NCBI GenBank assembly: GCA_023444705.1
Contig: JAEXMB010000084.1
Location: 1 to 22,363 of the forward strand
Reading direction: 5' to 3'
Source of the DNA: Pseudomonadota bacterium
GTDB lineage: Bacteria; Pseudomonadota; Alphaproteobacteria; Micavibrionales; UBA2020
DNA: 22,363 bases
In this document: positions 16,479 through 21,847 of the stretch, in pieces
Position numbering within the stretch: position 1 is the first letter of the stretch
Layout: every line of letters begins with the position of its first letter
Notes under the pieces: model-generated
Told to the model about the DNA's origin: nothing
What the model saw: the letters and a program-made list of their open reading frames with translations, nothing else
The model's database searches: none
Position numbers and translations under genes: made by a program

Positions 16479-17267
16479 ATGAGCAACCATGTTCTCTACG
16501 AAACCAAAGACGGCGTTGCCACCATCACGCTCAACCGCCCCGAGGTACACAATGCCTTTGACGAGGCGCTGATCGGCGAGCTGACGGAGCGTTTTCGCGA
16601 TGCGGGCACCGATGCGAATGTGCGCGTGGTCGTCCTGCGCGGGGCGGGCAAAAGCTTTTGCGCGGGCGGCGATCTTGGCTGGATGCGCCGCATGGCGGAC
16701 TATTCGTTCGAGCAAAACGTCGAAGACGCGGCGCGCCTTGGCACGCTGCTGGCCACCATTAATACCCTGCCCAAGCCGACCATCGCGCTGGTGCATGGCA
16801 ACGCCTTTGGCGGCGGTGTCGGCCTGTCGGCTTGCTGCGACATCGTGATCGCCGAGGACAGCGCGCAGTTTTCGCTGTCGGAAGTGCGTATCGGCATTAT
16901 CCCGAGCATCATTTTGCCTTATGTCATCACTGCGATCGGCGAGCGTCAGGCGCGCCGCTATTGCCTGACGGCGGAGCGTTTTGACGGCACGCGCGCGGCC
17001 GACATCGGATTTGCGCACGAGGTCGTGCCCGCAGGCGGTCTTGACGCGATGGCGGGCAAGATCATTGCGGCGCTCAAGGAAGGTGCGCCCGGCGCGCAGG
17101 CGCGCGGCAAGCAGCTCATCCTCGACATCGCCAAGCGTCCGATTGACACGTCGGTGATCGAGCTGACCGTCACGCAAATCGCGGAGGCGCGCGCAGGTGC
17201 CGAGGGCAAAGAGGGCCTGTCGGCTTTCCTGAGCAAATCCGAACCCAGCTGGCGCAAGCAGGCATAA
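16479..17267 (+). CDS. liuC: Enoyl-CoA hydratase family, probable methylglutaconyl-CoA hydratase
   Basis: The protein would hydrate 3-methylglutaconyl-CoA to HMG-CoA, the step after methylcrotonyl-CoA carboxylase. It has 262 residues, the normal length for a single-domain crotonase. NRPEVHNAFDEALI at 19-32 is the N-terminal signature. The oxyanion-hole segments are CAGGDLGWM at 61-69 and GNAFGGGVGL at 107-116, and a conserved acidic residue, Glu135, lies in SEVRIGIIP. The start is set by AAGGA 7 bases before the ATG. Assignment to leucine degradation rests on co-location with mccB, since crotonases of different specificity look alike; LiuC/AtuE/AUH-like is the best fit. Two hairpins follow it, so the mccB-liuC transcript ends here instead of continuing into mccA. 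Confidence 0.85.
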   Translation: MSNHVLYETKDGVATITLNRPEVHNAFDEALIGELTERFRDAGTDANVRVVVLRGAGKSFCAGGDLGWMRRMADYSFEQNVEDAARLGTLLATINTLPKPTIALVHGNAFGGGVGLSACCDIVIAEDSAQFSLSEVRIGIIPSIILPYVITAIGERQARRYCLTAERFDGTRAADIGFAHEVVPAGGLDAMAGKIIAALKEGAPGAQARGKQLILDIAKRPIDTSVIELTVTQIAEARAGAEGKEGLSAFLSKSEPSWRKQA

Positions 17268-17293
17268 GGCCCCAGTAAATCTGATGTTCATTC

Positions 17294-17325
17294 AAAAAAG
17301 GCCGGACTATGCTCCGGCCTTTTTT
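17294..17325 (+). terminator. Rho-independent terminator after the liuC-like gene
   Basis: AAAAAAGGCCGGA (17294-17306) and TCCGGCCTTTTTT (17313-17325) form a perfect 13-base inverted repeat around a 6-base loop and end in a T run. It could work in both directions. Confidence 0.92.
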
Positions 17326-17346
17326 CTCAATGAAAACAACAGTAAA

Positions 17347-17378
17347 CCCTGAAAATGCGGGTATTTTCAGGGATTTTT
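17347..17378 (+). terminator. Second hairpin with T tract after the liuC-like gene
   Basis: CCCTGAAAAT (17347-17356) pairs perfectly with ATTTTCAGGG (17363-17372) around GCGGGT, followed by ATTTTT. It is weaker in GC than the first terminator and lies 21 bases after it. It may be a back-up terminator. The DNA from 17330 to 17425 is clearly more AT-rich than its surroundings and could also hold the promoter of the next gene; CATAAT occurs at 17387-17392 but without a good -35. Confidence 0.6.
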
Positions 17379-17442
17379 AATATTAACATAATAAAATGTC
17401 TTCATATTCAAATCTGCGTTTTTGAACGAGGGAGATTTTGCG

Positions 17443-17910
17443 ATGAGCGATGGTGGCGGGCGGCTTCGGTACCGGCAAAGACAGCGCGCGCGCAATGGCG
17501 GCTATCATCATAAGCGCCAGCATCAGCCGCTGCCGCCGCGCAAAGGGGAATCCCTGTGGCTGGTCGGTGGTATCGGCGGTGCGGCGGGGTTGGCGCTTGT
17601 GGCGGCCAGTGGCGGGCTTGGAATTCTGCCGGTCGTGGCGGGCGCGATCATCGGTTATATCGCAGGCGTGAAGGCGGGGGATGCGCTCAGCGATACCCTC
17701 AACCGCGCGCCTCCACCGTCGCCCGACGCGGCGGCGGGTGACAAGCGCCGCGGTGACGGTTTTTCCGCGCGCGGACAACAGGGCGTGTCGCGTGCGCTGA
17801 CGGGGGCGGATTGCGGCGCGTCGTTCAATGGAACAGGCGCGCGCCTGTCATCCGCACCGGCTGCGCCTGCGGCGGGGACAACGCCAGCGTCGCGGCGGCA
17901 TGGCAGATAG
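17443..17910 (+). CDS. Unrecognised small protein with glycine-rich membrane hairpin
   Basis: I do not recognise this 155-residue protein. The N-terminal 35 residues are rich in Arg, Gln and His (RLRYRQRQRAR, HHKRQHQ). Residues about 37-76 are two closely spaced hydrophobic stretches rich in glycine (GGIGGAAGLALVAASGGLGILP, then AGAIIGYIAG), like a glycine-zipper hairpin able to enter membranes. The C-terminal half is Ala/Pro/Gly/Ser-rich and probably disordered. GAGGGAG lies 8 bases before ATG 17443, a strong ribosome-binding site that favours a real gene. A TTG at 17422 would only add 7 residues. The last codons lie 14 bases from the end of the convergent HExxH gene, with no terminator between them. 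Glycine-zipper proteins include surface-antigen and colicin-like membrane proteins; no function is claimed. Confidence 0.65.
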   Translation: MSDGGGRLRYRQRQRARNGGYHHKRQHQPLPPRKGESLWLVGGIGGAAGLALVAASGGLGILPVVAGAIIGYIAGVKAGDALSDTLNRAPPPSPDAAAGDKRRGDGFSARGQQGVSRALTGADCGASFNGTGARLSSAPAAPAAGTTPASRRHGR

Positions 17911-17924
17911 CACTTGCGGATTTT

Positions 17925-18863
17925 TTATTGTTCGGGTGATGGCGCGAAGGGGACGGCGCGCGCTTCGGTGCGTGCCAGCCAGTCGGCAACCTGCGCCCAG
18001 CGCGTGCCCTCAAGCTTGACGGGCTTGCCATGCACAAGCATTTCGCCACTAAGCAACTCGCGCAGGGCAAGGCGCGCGGTGAGCTGGCCAAGCGGCGACA
18101 GGGTGTCGCCTTGCGCCATGCGCGCCAGCAGGCGGGCGGCTTCGTCGATGTTGTCATCGTTGCCGTCATAGGCGGCCTTGACCGAACCGAAGTCGATGAC
18201 CATCTGCGCGAGGTCAACGCCCGCGGGCGTGTTGTTTTCCATCAATGTCTGCGCCAGTGCAGCAACATCGTGCGGTGACATGGCGGCAAGATCAAGCGCG
18301 GGCGCCATCTGCGCAAGGGCTGCGGTGGCGGGCAGGGTGTAGTGGCTCATGCGGCCTTTGAAAACCAGATCGAAGGCACGCTTGAAACGGTTGGCGCGCA
18401 GGAAGGGCGCCATGTCGCCCCAGCGCTGGCCCGCGCGCAGCAGGGCATAGGTATCGGCACAGGCCTCGCGCATGAAATCGCGGCCACTGAAATAGCCGCC
18501 TTCGACCACCAGATGGCCGATTTCGTGGTCAAGTACGAACAGCGTTTCCTGATGTTGCGGCAGGCCGAACATGGCGTTGGCGAGCGTCACATGCGGCGCC
18601 ATGACGATCAGGTTGAAGCCAAGGCGCTTGCTGCAAAACGAATGGTCCGACCCAAACGACAGCTTTTCAAGAAAGGCGGCGTCGTCGGCGCGGCGTTTGG
18701 ACAGCGCGATATCAAGTTCGGGCGTGGTTCCCGCATAAACGCTCTGGTCGTGCGCACTGTCGACGATCAGCAGGCCGTTATGCAGGCGCGCGTGGTCACG
18801 CGTTGCGCGCCGTGCCTCGGCGTTGAACAGGTCGCGCAGGGTTTGCTTGCGGGTATCGGTCAT
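17925..18863 (-). CDS. Putative HExxH zinc metalloprotease-like protein, family member A (312 aa)
   Basis: The 312-residue protein carries LDHEIGHLVV with HEIGH at 113-117, and 15 residues later REACADTYALL with Glu133 and Asp137. HExxH followed by ExxxD is the zinc-site pattern of gluzincin peptidases: two His and one Glu bind zinc and the Glu of HExxH activates water. The spacing and the A-x-x-[YF]-A context recall ImmA/IrrE-type proteases (ExxANxFA). The C-terminal ~150 residues are mostly helical and align by eye with the proteins at 18860-19879 and 20764-21762, including SHYTLPA, MSPHDVAALA and a VKAAYDG near 234. No signal peptide or membrane helix is present. The ATG overlaps the stop codon of the upstream gene (ATGA at 18863-18860), so translation is coupled. 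Peptidase activity and substrate are inferred, not shown. Confidence 0.8.
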   Translation of the reverse strand: MTDTRKQTLRDLFNAEARRATRDHARLHNGLLIVDSAHDQSVYAGTTPELDIALSKRRADDAAFLEKLSFGSDHSFCSKRLGFNLIVMAPHVTLANAMFGLPQHQETLFVLDHEIGHLVVEGGYFSGRDFMREACADTYALLRAGQRWGDMAPFLRANRFKRAFDLVFKGRMSHYTLPATAALAQMAPALDLAAMSPHDVAALAQTLMENNTPAGVDLAQMVIDFGSVKAAYDGNDDNIDEAARLLARMAQGDTLSPLGQLTARLALRELLSGEMLVHGKPVKLEGTRWAQVADWLARTEARAVPFAPSPEQ

Positions 18864-19879
18864 AGGCCGGGCGGCTTGAAGGCGGGGGGATTGGCGCGCT
18901 TGGGCACGCGATAGAGGATGTCGTCCTGCGCAAGCGCGAAATCAAGTTCCCTGATGCGCGCGCGGCGTTCGTCCCATTCGGGGTCCTGCAGCTTGGCTTT
19001 GTACTGCTCGGCGATGTCGAGGTAGAGGTCGACGCTGACGCGCGCGACATGCGGGTGCGGCGTGGTTTCTGCCACCCTGGCCAGCGCGCGCAGGCCTGCA
19101 GCGATGCCGCCGCTGCGGTATGCCTTGCGGCAGGCGGCGAAAGCCTTGTCCATGTCGTGGATCTGCGCGTTGCTGGGCGTGTACTGGATGGCAAAGCGGC
19201 GCGCCAGATCGGCGAGGTCTGCGGGCTTGAGGTCGTTGAAGTTGATAAGGTGGTGGCAGGCCACGATTTTCCTGATCGTGGGATAGTAGAAATGCGATTG
19301 CATGTCACTGTGCTGAAAGACAAAGCTGCGCGCAAGATCAAGCGCGCCTGTGCCCTTGGCAAAGTGGCCGTCGCTGCCGAAGCGCTTGTAGTGCATCAAC
19401 TGCGCGTAGGCTTCGGCAACGTGTTCTTCGATATAATTGCCGTGCTTGTCGTTTTCCTCGTTATAGGCGTCTTTGATGACAAGGTGCGCCAGCTCGTGGT
19501 CGAGCGTGGTCAGCAGTTCCTGCGCGCGCTTGGGGCTGAGCTTGTTCAGTTCGCGGTTATGCACCTTCTCGTTGAACATGATGAGGGAGAGTTTGGGTTT
19601 TGTCTCGCGCACGGCATAGGCGGCGATGGTGTCTTTTTTCTCGCGCGCGGCTTGTGCCACCTCGTGATTGGCGATGTAGTATTCAAACTTGCTGCGGCTG
19701 CGAAAACCGCGTGCGGCGGCGTTGAAATCGGCGGAGACGTGATAGTTGCCGCGGCGGACGTTATAGATCACCAACTGGCCGCGCACCGCGGGGAACGCCT
19801 TTTCGGCATCGCGCACGAAGGCGTGCAACAGGGCGTTCAGGCTGACGGTGTCGTGACGTTGGGGGTCGCGGTTGTCCAT
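18860..19879 (-). CDS. Putative HExxH zinc metalloprotease-like protein, family member B (339 aa)
   Basis: From ATG at 19879 (MDNRDPQRHD) the protein has 339 residues. The motif TLDHELAHLVI puts HELAH at 128-132. The second motif, EEHVAEAYAQL, follows 19 residues later with Glu152 as likely third zinc ligand and Glu156 in the position of Asp137 of member A. Between them is a Lys/Asn/Glu-rich insert (NEENDKHGNYI). A shared C-terminal region contains SHFYYPT, LKPADLADLARRFAIQYTP and a CRKAYRSG. The N-terminus (AFPAVRGQLVIYNVRRGNYHVSADFN) is not seen in the other two. It is the first gene of a two-gene operon with member A. A TTG-initiated extension to 19939 is possible but would start on the candidate -35 element, so it is rejected. 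No clear Shine-Dalgarno. Confidence 0.8.
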   Translation of the reverse strand: MDNRDPQRHDTVSLNALLHAFVRDAEKAFPAVRGQLVIYNVRRGNYHVSADFNAAARGFRSRSKFEYYIANHEVAQAAREKKDTIAAYAVRETKPKLSLIMFNEKVHNRELNKLSPKRAQELLTTLDHELAHLVIKDAYNEENDKHGNYIEEHVAEAYAQLMHYKRFGSDGHFAKGTGALDLARSFVFQHSDMQSHFYYPTIRKIVACHHLINFNDLKPADLADLARRFAIQYTPSNAQIHDMDKAFAACRKAYRSGGIAAGLRALARVAETTPHPHVARVSVDLYLDIAEQYKAKLQDPEWDERRARIRELDFALAQDDILYRVPKRANPPAFKPPGL

Positions 19880-19909
19880 GTCTGGCCGATCATTGTGAAG
19901 TGATGGATG

Positions 19910-19939
19910 ATTGTCACGGAAAGCGGGCGGGGGTGTCAA
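19910..19939 (-). promoter_or_regulatory. Candidate promoter for the two-gene HExxH operon
   Basis: On the minus strand a perfect TTGACA (19939-19934), 18-base spacer and GACAAT (19915-19910, 4 of 6). Transcription would start about 25 bases before the ATG at 19879. Confidence 0.45.
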
Positions 19940-20087
19940 GCCGCAATGCCACCTGTCATGGTGCGACGCAACACGGAATTGCCTTGCAAATCAATCCCTT
20001 GATCTTGGTGCCCGCGAAGGTTTTGCATTTGCCGCCTGAATGGCGCAGAGTTGCCGCACCTCACATTTTCCAGCCACGGAGTCGCCC

Positions 20088-20417
20088 ATGCGCATCGACA
20101 GTTTCGACGACTATCAGCAGGCGGCGCGCAAAACCGCTTTTTGCCCGCCCGAGCATAAAATCACCTATCCCGCCGTCGGGCTTGCTGGCGAGGCGGGCGA
20201 ACTGGCCAACAAAGTCAAAAAACTGCTGCGCGGCGATACCAACCGCGAGGAGCTGATGGACGGCATCAAGGCCGAAATGGGCGATATCCTGTGGTATCTC
20301 TCGGCGCTGGCCGACGACATCGGCGTGAACCTGTCCGATGTCGCGGGCGACAATATCGCCAAGCTGGCCAGCCGCTACGAGCGCGACACCCTGCGCGGGG
20401 CGGGCGATTTCCGCTGA
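20088..20417 (+). CDS. MazG-like nucleoside triphosphate pyrophosphohydrolase, single domain
   Basis: Proteins of this fold hydrolyse (d)NTPs to NMP and pyrophosphate and are often house-cleaning enzymes. The 109-residue length is that of the small single-domain MazG-like proteins, not of two-domain E. coli MazG. The four-helix metal site is visible as GEAGELANKVKK with Glu35 and Glu38, and EMGDILWYLSALADDIG with Glu63 and Asp66. The start at 20088 has ACGGAG about 6 bases upstream. It is divergent from HExxH member B across 208 bases. The next gene starts 78 bases downstream. Substrate preference cannot be read from the sequence. Confidence 0.88.
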   Translation: MRIDSFDDYQQAARKTAFCPPEHKITYPAVGLAGEAGELANKVKKLLRGDTNREELMDGIKAEMGDILWYLSALADDIGVNLSDVAGDNIAKLASRYERDTLRGAGDFR

Positions 20418-20494
20418 TCCCCCTTGCCAGCAGGGCCGAACAGGCCTAGCTTCCCATCCGTATTCCCCACCGCTTCATACCAAGGAGACACCAA

Positions 20495-20701
20495 ATGAAG
20501 TTCACCGACATCACCCCTCAGGAATTCATGTGCAACAGCTGCGGTTGCGGCTGCCCGGCCGTGCTTGAAACCGAAACCAGCTACGTCATCATCGGCAAGA
20601 AACTGTCGGCTGACGCGCTGAAAGCGGTCGAAGGCCGCGTTGCCGAAGACGAATACGTCATCGAAGTGCAAAAAGGCATGATCGACGGCCTTAAGAAATA
20701 A
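20495..20701 (+). CDS. Unrecognised 68-aa protein with CxxCxCxC cluster
   Basis: This 68-residue protein is not one I recognise. Near the N-terminus it has CNSCGCGCP with Cys13, Cys16, Cys18 and Cys20, a tight four-cysteine set that could bind zinc, copper or an Fe-S cluster. The rest is a regular, charged alpha/beta-looking sequence (YVIIGKKLSADALKAVEGRVAEDEYVIEVQ) ending GLKK. AAGGAG at 20481-20486 sits 8 bases before the ATG, the best ribosome-binding site in the region, and a strong terminator follows directly. Together these suggest a small, well-expressed, independently transcribed protein. A possible promoter is TTGCCA (20424-20429), 17 bases, TAGCTT (20447-20452), which is weak. No signal peptide is seen, so it is probably cytoplasmic. 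Confidence 0.78.
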   Translation: MKFTDITPQEFMCNSCGCGCPAVLETETSYVIIGKKLSADALKAVEGRVAEDEYVIEVQKGMIDGLKK

Positions 20702-20717
20702 GCGCGCCTGCGCTTGC

Positions 20718-20751
20718 AAAAAAGCCGCCCTTTCACAGGGCGGCTTTTTTT
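20718..20751. terminator. Bidirectional terminator after the Cys-cluster gene
   Basis: AAAAAAGCCGCCC (20718-20730) and GGGCGGCTTTTTT (20738-20750) form a perfect 13-base inverted repeat around a 7-base loop. It serves the small plus-strand gene and the convergent HExxH member C that ends at 20764. Confidence 0.92.
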
Positions 20752-20763
20752 GTGCCCGAATGT

Positions 20764-21762
20764 TCAGGCGGCGATACGTCTGGCGATATGCTTTTTGCCG
20801 CTTTTGGCGGCGGGGATACCGCTGCTGGCGCAGAGCAGCGACAGCGTGTTGTCAAAGCCAAGCTTTTGCGCGCGCGCCTGTAATTTAAGGATCAGGCTAT
20901 TGCGCAGGTCTTTGGGTAGCTTGGCGTTGATGTCGCTGGCCAGTACCGGCACAAGCGCGCGGCTGCCCACGCCGAACATGAAGGGATTGGTGGTCGCCAG
21001 CAGGATTTTGGCAAGGCGCTGCTGATGCGCGCCATCGGTCATGAAATCGCGCGCGGCGCGCATTTGGGTCACAGCGAAATCGACATCGGGCCCTTTGGGG
21101 CAATAGCGCGTGGTGTATTCGTTGGCAGCGGCGATGGTTTCCTGCGGCGTCAGCTTGGTAAAATCCACGCGCGCGCTGTCGGCGATGATGGCGTCGATGA
21201 CGGGCGAGGTAATGTGTGTCTTGATTTCCTGCGTGATCAGCCCGCGCGCACGCCAGCGCGACAGCGCATCAAGATGGGCGCGCGCATGGCCGAAACGCTG
21301 GATAGAGCGCAGGGTGGCAAAGGCCTCGGCACTGTTTTCGGCCTCGGTCGTGGTGCCGTGCGGGGTGATGTTGCGCCCCTTGTTGGTCAGCAGGTGGCCA
21401 AGTTCATGGTCGAATTCAAAAAACAGCATCGCCGCGCGGTCATGATGCACAGGGGCAAGCACGGAATGCGGCGTGAAGATAATGGCCTGATGCGGCTGGC
21501 CGTGGATGAAGCAGGCAACACTGGTCTTGTTTTCGCGCATATAGGCCAGAAAGCCCTGGATTTGCTTGCGCCAGAAAGCATTGCCCAGCTGGGCGGTGAC
21601 GGCCTTGGGGTCACCGTAAGCTTTAAGCGCCTGGCCGTCGGGATTTTGCTGGTCGAGGAAAAAGGTCGTGCGCGCGCGCAACTGGGGGAAGTCATCCAGT
21701 GCTTCAAAGGCAGCATCGCGGAAGTCGAACCGCGGCTGGTTTGTAATTTTATGTCGCGACAT
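20764..21762 (-). CDS. Putative HExxH zinc metalloprotease-like protein, family member C (332 aa)
   Basis: The 332-residue protein has FDHELGHLLTNKG with HELGH at 119-123. After 18 residues comes AENSAEAFATLRSIQRFG with Glu142 and Glu146, the same two-part zinc-site pattern as members A and B. The QRFG tail of this motif matches QRWG in A and KRFG in B. The C-terminal region aligns too: THITSPVIDAI, LTPQETIAAANEYTTRYCP and RAARDFMTDG. A hydrophobic beta-strand before the motif (QAIIFTPHSVL) has counterparts in A (FNLIVMAPH) and B (LSLIMFNEK). The end is basic (AAKSGKKHIARRIAA). There is no signal peptide. It is separated from A and B by mazG-like and Cys-cluster genes on the other strand and is divergent from mccA. 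No Shine-Dalgarno precedes the ATG; its promoter implies a leaderless mRNA. Confidence 0.8.
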   Translation of the reverse strand: MSRHKITNQPRFDFRDAAFEALDDFPQLRARTTFFLDQQNPDGQALKAYGDPKAVTAQLGNAFWRKQIQGFLAYMRENKTSVACFIHGQPHQAIIFTPHSVLAPVHHDRAAMLFFEFDHELGHLLTNKGRNITPHGTTTEAENSAEAFATLRSIQRFGHARAHLDALSRWRARGLITQEIKTHITSPVIDAIIADSARVDFTKLTPQETIAAANEYTTRYCPKGPDVDFAVTQMRAARDFMTDGAHQQRLAKILLATTNPFMFGVGSRALVPVLASDINAKLPKDLRNSLILKLQARAQKLGFDNTLSLLCASSGIPAAKSGKKHIARRIAA

Positions 21763-21767
21763 GGCGT

Positions 21768-21797
21768 ATTATGGTTATAAAAAGCATCAAAAGTCAA
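21768..21797 (-). promoter_or_regulatory. Promoter for HExxH member C, implying a leaderless mRNA
   Basis: On the minus strand TTGACT (21797-21792), 18-base spacer, CATAAT (21773-21768, 5 of 6). Only five bases separate the -10 from the ATG at 21762, so transcription should begin at about the start codon. Confidence 0.6.
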
Positions 21798-21799
21798 GG

Positions 21800-21833
21800 C
21801 GGCAGTTGCCGTTTATTTTCCGCGCCTGCGCGG
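21800..21833. repeat. Two short inverted repeats in the divergent mccA control region
   Basis: CGGCA-GT-TGCCG at 21800-21811 and CCGCG-CCTG-CGCGG at 21820-21833. They fill the space between the -35 of the minus-strand gene and the -10 of mccA, so they could be operator sites or chance repeats in GC-rich DNA. The arms are only 5 bases each. Confidence 0.3.
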
Positions 21834-21834
21834 T

Positions 21835-21840
21835 TATAGT
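21835..21840 (+). promoter_or_regulatory. Candidate -10 element for mccA
   Basis: TATAGT, 7 bases before the mccA ATG, again placing transcription start at the start codon. The -35 position 17 bases upstream reads TTTATT, a poor match, so an activator may be needed if this is the promoter. Confidence 0.4.
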
Positions 21841-21847
21841 TGTGCCC

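Noticed and set aside
19049..19903. Plus-strand frame of 284 codons opposite HExxH member B
   Set aside because: It has valine-rich repetitive sequence typical of antisense frames, while the minus strand encodes a protein homologous to two neighbours.
18860..19939. Longer HExxH member B beginning with TTG at 19939
   Set aside because: The extension would start on the candidate -35 element and its 20 extra residues have no counterpart in the paralogs; the ATG at 19879 is simpler.
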